Positions 33,926-41,794 of a DNA stretch of 64,000 nt are shown in pieces. The translations under genes and the position numbers were made by a program. Source of the stretch: Microbacterium testaceum (GTDB lineage: Bacteria; Actinomycetota; Actinomycetes; Actinomycetales; Microbacteriaceae); NCBI RefSeq assembly GCF_006539145.1, contig NZ_BJML01000002.1, positions 248,001-312,000 on the forward strand, given 5' to 3'. The notes under the pieces were generated by a model. It was not told where the DNA came from, ran no database searches, and saw nothing but the letters and a program-made list of their open reading frames with translations. Each line of letters opens with the position of its first letter. The first letter of the stretch is position 1.

Positions 33926-34504
33926 TCAGGCCCGCGAGGTCGTCACGTCCGCACCCGCGGCCGCGATCTCCGTCAGGGCGGCGGCACTCGAGTCGGGGTG
34001 CACCCCGGCGACCAGGTCGGTCAGCACGCGCACCCGTCGCCCCGCGCCGAGCGCATCGAGGGCCGAGGCCCGTACGCAGTAGTCCGTCGCGATCCCCACG
34101 ACGTCGATGTCCCGGATGCCGTGAGACTCGAGCAGGTGCGCCGCGGTCTCGCCATCGTCGGTGATGCCCTCGAACAGCGAATAGGCGGGTTCGCCCTGCC
34201 CCTTCTTGAGGTGATGGGTGACGCGAGAGGTATCGAAGACCTCGTCGTAATCGGCGCCGAAGGTCCCGCCGACGCAGTGGACGGGCCACGTGTCGACGAA
34301 GTCGGGGGCGTCGGAGAAGTGTCCACCGTTGTCATCGTCGCCGTGGTGCCAGTCGCGCGAAGCCACGATCAGCGCGTAGTCGTCGGCGTGCTCTGCGAGG
34401 TAGTGCGAGATGCGCGCCGCCACCGCGTCGCCCCCTTCGACGCCCAGCGCCCCGCGCTCGGTGAAGTCGTTCTGAACGTCGACGATGAACAGGGCGCGCG
34501 TCAT
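33926..34504 (-). CDS. pncA: nicotinamidase (PncA-like isochorismatase fold)
   Basis: 192 aa. Catalytic triad in place: Asp9 (VDVQNDF), Lys near 100 (HHLKKGQGEPAYS) and Cys143 (ATDYCVRAS). Metal-site residues are in SRDWHH and GGHFSD. Hydrolyses nicotinamide to nicotinate for NAD recycling; would also activate pyrazinamide-type amides. ATG overlaps the stop of the upstream MMPL transporter gene (ATGA), an odd pairing that implies one transcript. Confidence 0.93.
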   Translation of the reverse strand: MTRALFIVDVQNDFTERGALGVEGGDAVAARISHYLAEHADDYALIVASRDWHHGDDDNGGHFSDAPDFVDTWPVHCVGGTFGADYDEVFDTSRVTHHLKKGQGEPAYSLFEGITDDGETAAHLLESHGIRDIDVVGIATDYCVRASALDALGAGRRVRVLTDLVAGVHPDSSAAALTEIAAAGADVTTSRA

Positions 34505-36759
34505 GCGTCGAGCCTACGCGTATCGGCATCCGCGCGCCCCAGCTTCGACGGCCACCAGATACGGCGGCCGAGGTCGTAGGCGAGGGCGGGCACGAGGAGG
34601 GAGCGGACCACGAAGGTGTCGAGCAGGACTCCGAACGCCACGATGAAGGCGAGCTGGGCGAGGAAGAGGATCGGGATGACCCCGAGAGCGGCGAACGTCG
34701 CCGCCAGTACGAGACCGGCCGAGGTGATCACGCCACCCGTTGCGACGAGTCCGCGCAGGATCCCCGCACGCGTGCCGTGCGCGAGCGATTCCTCCCGCAC
34801 CCTCGACATCAAGAAGATGTTGTAGTCCACGCCCAGCGCCACCAGGAAGACGAAGCCGTAGAGCGGCACGGCCGGGTCCGCTCCCGGGAAGCCCAGGATG
34901 CCGTCGAACACCAGAGCGCTGACGCCGAGAGCGGCCCCGAACGACACGATGACCGTACCGATGAGGATGACGGGCGCGACGATCGAGCGCAGCAGCGCCA
35001 TGAGGATCAGCAGGATCACCGCGAGCACGATCGGAATGATCAGTGTGCGGTCACGGATCGACGTGTCGATCGAATCGATGTCGGTCGCGGTCACCCCGCC
35101 CACCAGCGCCGTCCCCTCCCCCAACTCGACGGCCACAGCGGTGCGGAGCTGACGGACGGTGTCGTCCGCCGCAGACGAATCGGCCGTGTCGGCGAGGGTG
35201 GCGGCCAGCAGCACATCGCCGTCGGAAACCGTCGGGGACGGGGCGGGTGCGCCGGGGGCACCGAGCGCCGTCGTCTGCAGGACGCCGTCGACCACGGTCA
35301 CCGACGCCTGCCCGCCGGGGGCGTCGGCGCTGAACACCGAGACCGCCTCGATCCCCGAGGCGTTCTGCAGCACGGACACGGTCCGAGCGGCCTCCCTCTC
35401 GGGGACGAGCACGTAGGCAGGACTGCCGGAGCCGCCCGGAAAGTGCTCGGCGAGCGCGATCTGCCCATCGCGCGCCTCCGAGGCGCCGAGGACGAGGTCG
35501 CTCGCGGGCACGCCGTCGGCGCGCAGCTGCGTGATGCCGACGCACGCCGCGAGAAGCACGAGCGTGCAGATGACCCATATGGGACGAGCGCGACGGGCGA
35601 CGAGACGCGCCTGCCGCGGCCACAGGCCCTTCACCGGCTGCGTGAGGTCGGCGGGGAGTGCCGACCGGCCCGGCTTGGGCAGGAACGGCCAGAACGCGGC
35701 CCGACCGACCAACGCCAGCAGTGCGGGCAGGAACGTCAGCGCCGAGAGCACCGCGAAGGCGATGCCGATCGAGGCGATCGGCCCCAGAGCACGGTTGGTA
35801 GCCAGATCGGACAGCAACAGGCAGAGAAGGCCCGCGATCACGGTGCCACCCGATGCCAGGATGGGCTCGAAGGCGCCCCTCCACGCTCGGGTCGTGGCAT
35901 CCCATCTCCTCAGACCTTCGCCGACGGCCTCACGGAACCTCGCGACGTAGAGGAGGGCGTAATCGGTGGCCGCACCGATGACGAGGATGAAGAGGATCCC
36001 CTGCACCTGGCCGTTCAGCACGACGATCCCGGCATAGGCGAGCCACCACACGGTGAGAAGAGCGACGCAGAGCGCGAACACCGAGGTGAGCAGGACCAGG
36101 ATCGGCAAGAGAGGAGATCGGTACACGATCACGAGGATGACGAACACCGCCGCGAGCGCGACGACCAGCAACAGACCGTCGATGCCGAGGAAGCCCTTCA
36201 CGAGGTCGGAGGTGAACCCGGCGGGACCGGTGACCCACGCCTCGACCCCGGCGGGAATCTGCGCCGACACCCTCTCGCGCACCTGTTCGACGACCTCCCG
36301 CACCTCGCCGGAGCTGTCGATCGGAACGAAGATCTGCGCCGCCTGACCGTCGTCCGAGACCACGGGGGGCGAGGCGTCGCCGGCCACTCCCTCGACGGCG
36401 GCGATGTCGGTGGCAAGGCTCTGCAGGGCGGCGACCTGCGCATCGCTCAGGGCGCTGCCGTCGGACGTCGTGGCGACCACGATCGCGGGAATCGTGTCGC
36501 TGCCGGTGAAGTCCGTCAACCGTTCGCTGACGCGCGTCGCATCGGCCGACTGCGGCAGGAACGAGGACTGATCGTTCGTCGCGACCTGGTCGACTCTGCC
36601 GAAGAACGGCCCGCCGATCGATCCGCCGACCACCCACAGCAGCACGAGCAAACTCGGGATGCCGACACGCAGCCACCGCGAGACACGCGGGGGCCGCACG
36701 GAGCGCCGGGTTGTTTCCCCTCGGGGGGAGCGACGAGTGGGCGCAGAGGACGATGCCAT
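34501..36759 (-). CDS. MMPL-family RND transporter
   Basis: 752 aa with about twelve membrane helices in two halves, each with a large outer loop (about 60-200 and 400-540), as in MmpL/RND lipid or drug exporters. Blocks include ATDYALLYVARFRE in the first half and FLVALGVDYNIFLMSRVREE in the second, the Asp/Tyr proton-relay motifs of MmpL3-like proteins. Basic N-terminus. The ATG lies inside a 31-bp operator-like palindrome, so tight control by an unlinked repressor is likely. Co-transcribed with pncA. Confidence 0.9.
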   Translation of the reverse strand: MASSSAPTRRSPRGETTRRSVRPPRVSRWLRVGIPSLLVLLWVVGGSIGGPFFGRVDQVATNDQSSFLPQSADATRVSERLTDFTGSDTIPAIVVATTSDGSALSDAQVAALQSLATDIAAVEGVAGDASPPVVSDDGQAAQIFVPIDSSGEVREVVEQVRERVSAQIPAGVEAWVTGPAGFTSDLVKGFLGIDGLLLVVALAAVFVILVIVYRSPLLPILVLLTSVFALCVALLTVWWLAYAGIVVLNGQVQGILFILVIGAATDYALLYVARFREAVGEGLRRWDATTRAWRGAFEPILASGGTVIAGLLCLLLSDLATNRALGPIASIGIAFAVLSALTFLPALLALVGRAAFWPFLPKPGRSALPADLTQPVKGLWPRQARLVARRARPIWVICTLVLLAACVGITQLRADGVPASDLVLGASEARDGQIALAEHFPGGSGSPAYVLVPEREAARTVSVLQNASGIEAVSVFSADAPGGQASVTVVDGVLQTTALGAPGAPAPSPTVSDGDVLLAATLADTADSSAADDTVRQLRTAVAVELGEGTALVGGVTATDIDSIDTSIRDRTLIIPIVLAVILLILMALLRSIVAPVILIGTVIVSFGAALGVSALVFDGILGFPGADPAVPLYGFVFLVALGVDYNIFLMSRVREESLAHGTRAGILRGLVATGGVITSAGLVLAATFAALGVIPILFLAQLAFIVAFGVLLDTFVVRSLLVPALAYDLGRRIWWPSKLGRADADTRRLDA

Positions 36760-36785
36760 ATAGCTAGCTTATCTAGCTATATGGC
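36755..36785. promoter_or_regulatory. 31-bp palindromic operator over the MMPL start codon
   Basis: Perfect 13-bp arms, GCCATATAGCTAG / CTAGCTATATGGC, around CTTAT. AT-rich in a GC-rich genome. The MMPL ATG (36757-36759, minus) is inside the left arm. Size and symmetry fit a TetR- or MarR-family dimer, but no such gene is nearby. Confidence 0.7.
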
Positions 36786-36800
36786 CTGTGCGCCAGTCGG

Positions 36801-37196
36801 TCACCCCCGAGCGAACAGCACCACGATCGAGACGACGAACGCCAGCACGCCCAGGCCGAGCACTCCCGCGGCGAGCAGCGAGACGAAACGGACGAGGGGC
36901 GAGGAGCGCGCGAGCCGCATGCGGTTCACCGCACCACGGCGATAGAAGATATCGGCCATATCGGCGGCGCCGATCTTCGCCTCGTCATGTGCCGAGAGGG
37001 GCGCCTCGTTCACTCCCCCGTCGGCGTCGAACCAGCGGACCACGCGGCCGCCCTCGACATCCTCGACGACGGCGCGAGCGGGAAGCCAGGTGCCGTCGGC
37101 CAGCAAGAGGAACACTGCCGCGAAAGCCAACAGCAAGCCACCACCCAGACCCACCCACGTGAAGATCTCGATGACGGCATCGAGGGCGTTCGACAC
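36801..37196 (-). CDS. small membrane protein of unknown function
   Basis: 131 aa. One helix near the N-terminus (IFTWVGLGGGLLLAFAAVFLLL), a middle soluble part with WLPARAVVEDVEGGRVVRWF and ADIFYRRGAVNRMRL, and a C-terminal helix (FVSLLAAGVLGLGVLAFVVSIVVLFA). It resembles the DUF3592-type group loosely, but I do not claim it. Monocistronic. Confidence 0.6.
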   Translation of the reverse strand: MSNALDAVIEIFTWVGLGGGLLLAFAAVFLLLADGTWLPARAVVEDVEGGRVVRWFDADGGVNEAPLSAHDEAKIGAADMADIFYRRGAVNRMRLARSSPLVRFVSLLAAGVLGLGVLAFVVSIVVLFARG

Positions 37197-37426
37197 GGGA
37201 GCTCCAGCGAGGTCAGCGGGCGGAGGACGGCCGTCACGCGAGCGCGGAACGAGGCGGGATCAGCCTATCGGGCTGCCACCGGGCTCACCGGAGACGGACC
37301 CGGCTGCAGCGCCTCGAGACGCCGCGTCGCGATCAGAGCGAGAGTGAGCGGCGGAGCCGCGACCCTCGGGGCCGACCATAGACGGAACAGCGCGGAAGAG
37401 GCGGTCGGGTATCTCGTCGACGAAGA

Positions 37427-37461
37427 AAGGCCCCCACCCGGTGGAAGCGGGTGAGGGCCTT
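37427..37461 (-). terminator. terminator after tRNA-Thr
   Basis: 14-bp stem with one mismatch (AAGGCCCCCACCCG / CGGGTGAGGGCCTT), 7-nt loop, followed on the minus strand by TTTCTTCG. Nothing else is evident in 37197-37464. Confidence 0.8.
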
Positions 37462-37464
37462 CGG

Positions 37465-37537
37465 AGCCGCCTAAGGGAATCGAACCCTTGACCTATTCAT
37501 TACGAGTGAATCGCTCTGCCGTCTGAGCTAAGGCGGC
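37465..37537 (-). tRNA. tRNA-Thr (CGT)
   Basis: 73 nt. Acceptor GCCGCCT / AGGCGGC is perfect, anticodon loop CTCGTAA gives CGT, T loop TTCGATT, discriminator T. CCA is not encoded (CCG follows the discriminator). Confidence 0.95.
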
Positions 37538-37602
37538 ATGTGCGCGCTGTCGCGTGCACGATCATCGATCTTACATGCTCCAGCGGGTGTCGAGGTACGC
37601 GG

Positions 37603-38274
37603 TCAGTAGTCGCCGGCCGCGGTGCGGTCGGCGAGGATGTCACGGCTCGACGACAGCCCCAGGCGTGTGGCGCCCGCGGCGATCATCTCTTCGGCGGCGG
37701 CGCGGGTGCGCACGCCCCCGGAGGCCTTGACCTCGGCGCGGTCACCGACGGTGCGCTTCATCAGCTCGACGGCGTGGGCGCTCGCGCCGCCGGCGGGATG
37801 GAAACCCGTCGACGTCTTCACGAAATCGGCGCCCGCGTTCACCGCGGCCTCGCAGACGGCGATGATCGCCTCGTCGGAGAGCGCCGCCGACTCGATGATG
37901 ACTTTCAGCACGGTGGGGGCGGGAGCCGCGGCGCGGACGGCGCGGATCTCGGACTCGACGATGTCGTAACGCCCCTCGACGGCCGCACCCACGTCGATGA
38001 CCATGTCGATCTCATCGGCGCCCTGGGCGACCGACAGGGCGGCTTCCGCCGCCTTGACCTCGGCGTGGTGCTTACCGCTCGGGAAGCCGCACACGACCGC
38101 GAGCTTGAGTCCCTCCGGCAGCTGCACCGGCAGGAAAGAGGGCGAGATGCACACGCTGTAGGTGCCGAGCTCGGCGCCCTCGGCGATGAGGCGCTCGACG
38201 TCGGCGCGGGTGGCCTCGGGCTTGAGCAGCGTGTGGTCGATGTAGGTCGCCAGGTCGGCGATGGGCGCGGTCAT
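37603..38274 (-). CDS. deoC: deoxyribose-phosphate aldolase DeoC
   Basis: 223 aa class I aldolase: 2-deoxyribose 5-phosphate to acetaldehyde and glyceraldehyde 3-phosphate, in deoxynucleoside breakdown. Schiff-base Lys153 in DFVKTSTGF; the proton-relay Asp is in [11 protein letters not shown] and the second Lys in [20 protein letters not shown] marks the N-terminus. Full length, close to tRNA-Thr. Confidence 0.96.
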   Translation of the reverse strand: MTAPIADLATYIDHTLLKPEATRADVERLIAEGAELGTYSVCISPSFLPVQLPEGLKLAVVCGFPSGKHHAEVKAAEAALSVAQGADEIDMVIDVGAAVEGRYDIVESEIRAVRAAAPAPTVLKVIIESAALSDEAIIAVCEAAVNAGADFVKTSTGFHPAGGASAHAVELMKRTVGDRAEVKASGGVRTRAAAEEMIAAGATRLGLSSSRDILADRTAAGDY

Positions 38275-38334
38275 GGGGTCTCCTCGGGGTGTGACGTCAT
38301 CAGCCTAGGCGGGCAGGCGGCCGGGCGCGCGGCG

Positions 38335-39876
38335 CTACTCGCAGCGCAGCCCCTGGGCGGGCACGGCGCCGTCGACCAGATAATCGTCGACGGCCGAGTT
38401 CACGCAGTCGTTGCCCTTGTTATAGGCGAGGTGTCCCTCACCCACGTAGGTCACGAGCACGCCCTGCGAGAGCTGACCGGCGAGCGCTTGCGCCTCCGTG
38501 TACGGTGTGGCGGGGTCGCCGGTCGTACCGAGGACGACGATCGGCGGGGAGCCGGGGGCGGTGATCGCCGCGCGCTTCCCGGTCGGCGGTGCCGGCCACG
38601 CGGCGCACGCGTCGGGCCCGAGCCAGTACGGTGCGACGACCGGCGCCTTCTGCTGAAGCTCCTGCTCGATCTGCGGGTCGTTCTCGTCGCCCTCGTCGGG
38701 ATAATCGACGCAGTTGTAGGCGCGCAGCGCCTGCATCGTGTTGTCCTGGTACTTCCCATCGACGCGACCGTTGTAGAAATCTGCGAGCTGGAAGGCGACG
38801 GAGGCATCACCGTTCTGCACGCCGGTCAGAGCGATTCGGAGGTACGGCCAGTTCTGGTCGCTGTAGAGCGCCGCCACGATCGAGGTCACGAGGGTGTCCG
38901 CGCCGAGCTGTCGGCCATCGGGGCCGGTCAGGGGACGAGCGTCGACCCGCTCGAGCAGCGAGGAGAGGTCGTTCATCGCGTCGTCGACGGAACCGGTGAA
39001 CGGGCAGTCCGAGCTCTTCAGGCAGTCCGCCATGAAGGCGCGCAGGGCGTTCTCGAATCCGACCGCCTGGGCGATTCCGCTCGCGGTGCTGGGCAGGCTG
39101 GGGTCGATGCCGCCGTCGAGCACCATCCGGCCCACGCGATCGGGGAAGAGCCCCGCGTACGTGGTGCCGAGGAACGAGCCGTACGAGAAACCGAGGTAGT
39201 TGAGCTTCTTATCGCCCAGGACAGCCCGAAGCAGGTCCATATCGCGTGCCGCGTTCTCTGTGGAGACGTACGGCAGAATGCCGTCGCTGTTCTGCTGGCA
39301 CGCCTGTGCGAAGTCGGCCTGACGCTTTTCGAGGGCGGAGTTGCGCTCGTCGCTGCCGCGCGCTCCCGGCGGGATGTCGTAGAGGAACGCATCCATGCCC
39401 GCCGCGTCGTAGCAGGTGACCGGGGCAGACTGGCCGACACCGCGCGGGTCGAAGCCGATGACGTCGTACTCCCTCGTGAGCGTCTCGTCCGCCACGAGCG
39501 AGAGGGAGTCGCGCACGGTGGAGACACCGCTCACGCCGGGCCCGCCAGGGTTGGTCAGGAGCGAACCCAGGGGCTGTCCCGATGTCGCTCGGTGGCGGAT
39601 GACGGCCAACGACAGCTCGCCCTTCGACGGGTCGGAGTAGTCGCGCGGAGCCGTGACCGTCGTGCAGTCGAAGCCCGCCGAACCGCAGTCGGTCCAGCTG
39701 AGTTCCTGCCCGTAGTACGGCAGGAGCGAGGCGTCGATGCCCTCGGTCTGCGGAGTCAACGACGGGCCTACGGCGGGAGCCATGGGCGGGATCTGCGCGT
39801 AGAGGCAGGCCGACAGAGTGAGGACCAGACCCGCGACGCCCGCAACGACGGCCGCGAGCCGGCGGCGCACGCTCAC
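38335..39876 (-). CDS. alpha/beta-hydrolase lipoprotein, TAP-like peptidase
   Basis: 513 aa from GTG 39876, which overlaps the holB stop (GTGA). Lipobox TLSAC within the first 25 residues anchors it outside. Core motifs: NPGGPGVSG (oxyanion region), GFDPRGVGQSAPVTC, nucleophile Ser in GFSYGSFLG, Asp in GTTGDPATPY, His in GEGHLAYN; the end is the TAP-like C-terminal domain. This is the pattern of actinobacterial tripeptidyl aminopeptidases and similar exported hydrolases. Conserved next to holB in actinobacteria. Exact substrate unknown. Confidence 0.88.
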   Translation of the reverse strand: MSVRRRLAAVVAGVAGLVLTLSACLYAQIPPMAPAVGPSLTPQTEGIDASLLPYYGQELSWTDCGSAGFDCTTVTAPRDYSDPSKGELSLAVIRHRATSGQPLGSLLTNPGGPGVSGVSTVRDSLSLVADETLTREYDVIGFDPRGVGQSAPVTCYDAAGMDAFLYDIPPGARGSDERNSALEKRQADFAQACQQNSDGILPYVSTENAARDMDLLRAVLGDKKLNYLGFSYGSFLGTTYAGLFPDRVGRMVLDGGIDPSLPSTASGIAQAVGFENALRAFMADCLKSSDCPFTGSVDDAMNDLSSLLERVDARPLTGPDGRQLGADTLVTSIVAALYSDQNWPYLRIALTGVQNGDASVAFQLADFYNGRVDGKYQDNTMQALRAYNCVDYPDEGDENDPQIEQELQQKAPVVAPYWLGPDACAAWPAPPTGKRAAITAPGSPPIVVLGTTGDPATPYTEAQALAGQLSQGVLVTYVGEGHLAYNKGNDCVNSAVDDYLVDGAVPAQGLRCE

Positions 39877-41051
39877 GGGGCGGATCCGTTGGCGACGGTG
39901 ATCATGAGACTCTCCAGCGCCAGCAGCGGGGCGGCGTTCTGTTCGAGGTTGCGGCGGGTGACCGATATGCGGTCGAGGACTCCGAGTGTGCGCGAGGGCG
40001 ACCATTCCGAGGCCAAGGCGCGCAGGGCATCGAGGCGCTCGCTGTTCACGAGATCACCTTCGCGGCCGTATTGGATCATCACGACGTCGCGGAACAGCGA
40101 CTGCAGGTCGGTGAGCACGCGGTCGATGCCGTCGCGCAGGCTGCGGGTCGCCCGGCGCTTCTGATCGTCTTCGAGGGCGTTGACCTGACCGCGCACGGAC
40201 GGCGGCACCGCGGCCCCCTCGGCCACGCCGAGCATGCGCAGGAGCGAGCGGCGCTCCTCTTCGTCACGGGCGGCCGTGAGCGCCTTGGCGTCGTCGGTCG
40301 CCAGGCGCACGATTCGCCCGGCGACCTCGACGGCGTCGCCGATGCCGCGGACGGCGAGAACGGCGGCGAGGGTCTCGGCCCGACGTCCGCGGGCGTCGTC
40401 GTCGGTGGCGAGGCGTTGCGCCATCCCGATGTGGCGCTGTGCGTGCCGGGCAGATTCTTCGGCGATATCGGGGCTGACTCCCGTGCGCTCCACGACGAGA
40501 GCGGCGACGTCGGAGACGGACGGCTCGCGCAGGCGCAACACGCGCACGCGCGAGCGGATGGTGGGCAGAAGGTCGGCGTCGCTGGGCGCGCAGAGGACCC
40601 ACACCGTCTTCTCGGGTGGCTCCTCGAGGGCCTTCAACAACACGTTCGAGGTGCGTTCCGCCATGCGATCGGCGTCTTCGACCACGATTACACGGTGACG
40701 ACCGAGCGAGGGGGCGAAAGACGCGCGTTCGACCAGTCGGCGCGCCTCGTCGATGCGGATGACGACTTGCTCGGTGCGCAGAGCGGTGAGATCGGGGTGC
40801 GTGCGGGCGAGCACCTGACGCTGCGCCGGTTCGTCACCGGGATCGGCGATGAGTGCCGCGGCGAACGCGTACGCCAACGTGGAGCGACCGGAGCCCGGAG
40901 GTCCGGTGATGAGCCAGGCGTGGGCGAGCGCGGAAGGATCGGACGCCGCGTTCTGCAGCGTCTGCACCGCCTCGTCCTGCCCCCACACGGCATCCCAAGG
41001 AAATGCCGCCGCCCCCGCAGCGGGAACGGACGGATCGAGGGCGATGGACAT
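39873..41051 (-). CDS. holB: DNA polymerase III subunit delta-prime
   Basis: 392 aa AAA+ clamp-loader subunit. GPPGSGRSTLA is the P loop with Arg in place of Lys; RIDEARRLVERASFAP and VIVVEDADRMAERTSNVLLKALEEPP (sensor/SRC-like region) are typical. It loads the sliding clamp with delta and tau/gamma. ATG 41051 is chosen; GTG 41081 upstream would add ten residues. Sits in the conserved topA-tmk-holB order. Confidence 0.93.
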   Translation of the reverse strand: MSIALDPSVPAAGAAAFPWDAVWGQDEAVQTLQNAASDPSALAHAWLITGPPGSGRSTLAYAFAAALIADPGDEPAQRQVLARTHPDLTALRTEQVVIRIDEARRLVERASFAPSLGRHRVIVVEDADRMAERTSNVLLKALEEPPEKTVWVLCAPSDADLLPTIRSRVRVLRLREPSVSDVAALVVERTGVSPDIAEESARHAQRHIGMAQRLATDDDARGRRAETLAAVLAVRGIGDAVEVAGRIVRLATDDAKALTAARDEEERRSLLRMLGVAEGAAVPPSVRGQVNALEDDQKRRATRSLRDGIDRVLTDLQSLFRDVVMIQYGREGDLVNSERLDALRALASEWSPSRTLGVLDRISVTRRNLEQNAAPLLALESLMITVANGSAP

Positions 41052-41119
41052 GGGCTCCAGCCTAACCGCGGGGTCGGACACGGCCGCTGGCGTTCGACTG
41101 TGGATCGCCCGGCGCTGCG

Positions 41120-41794
41120 TCAGCTGAGGCGCGCGAAGACCGCGGCGCGCACGTGGCGCGCGAGCTCGTCCGCCGGAAGTGTGGCGTCGAGCACGAGGAA
41201 CCGCCGCGGTTCAGCGACGGCGAGGGCGAGGAAACCGGCCCGCACACGCGCATGGAACTCGCTCTTCTCCGCCTCGAGCCGGTCGAACGGCTTGTCGTCG
41301 GCATCCAGTCGACGACGCGCTGCAGCGGGATCGAGGTCGAGCAGCACCGTGAGGTCGGGGAGGAGACCGCCCGTCGCCCAGAGCGACAGGGTGCGGATGT
41401 CGTCGGCATCCAGGACCCTGCCCGCGCCCTGATAGGCGACCGAGGAGTCGAGGTAGCGGTCCTGGATCACGACGTCGCCGCGGGCGATGGCCGGCTGAAC
41501 GACGGTCTCGATGTGATGAGCACGATCCGCCGCGTACAACAGGGCCTCGGCTCGCGCCGCGATATGACCGCGATGATGCAGGACGATGTCGCGGATGCGC
41601 ACTCCCACCTCGGTACCACCGGGTTCGCGCGTGCGGACGACCGTATGGCCACGCGAGCCCAACCAGTCCTCGAGCATCGATGCCTGGGTCGTCTTGCCCG
41701 CGCCGTCGCCGCCCTCGAAGGTGACGAACAGGCCGGGGCCCCCGGCCGAGGCCGCCCGGGGGACGGTCAGCGGCCGGGTGGGGTCGTCGGTCAC
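41120..41794 (-). CDS. tmk: thymidylate kinase
   Basis: 224 aa. P loop EGGDGAGKTTQ, DR(Y/H) motif in QDRYLDSSVAYQG, and a lid region with Arg residues (AAARRRLDADDKPFDRLE). Phosphorylates dTMP to dTDP. A short N-terminal extension precedes FVTFEGGDG. GTG 41794 overlaps the topA stop (GTGA). Confidence 0.96.
   Translation of the reverse strand: MTDDPTRPLTVPRAASAGGPGLFVTFEGGDGAGKTTQASMLEDWLGSRGHTVVRTREPGGTEVGVRIRDIVLHHRGHIAARAEALLYAADRAHHIETVVQPAIARGDVVIQDRYLDSSVAYQGAGRVLDADDIRTLSLWATGGLLPDLTVLLDLDPAAARRRLDADDKPFDRLEAEKSEFHARVRAGFLALAVAEPRRFLVLDATLPADELARHVRAAVFARLS

Noticed and set aside
34777..36945. Plus-strand 722-codon frame opposite the MMPL gene
   Set aside because: Asp/Arg/Glu/His-rich antisense frame without domains; the MMPL frame has clear membrane helices and motifs.
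36781..36945. Small plus-strand gene starting in the MMPL operator
   Set aside because: Antisense to the end of the 131-aa membrane protein gene, no ribosome site and Thr/Arg/Ala-rich composition without a recognisable pattern.
37540..40164. Plus-strand 874-codon frame over deoC and the TAP-like gene
   Set aside because: Spans three well-supported minus-strand genes; composition is that of antisense GC-rich DNA.
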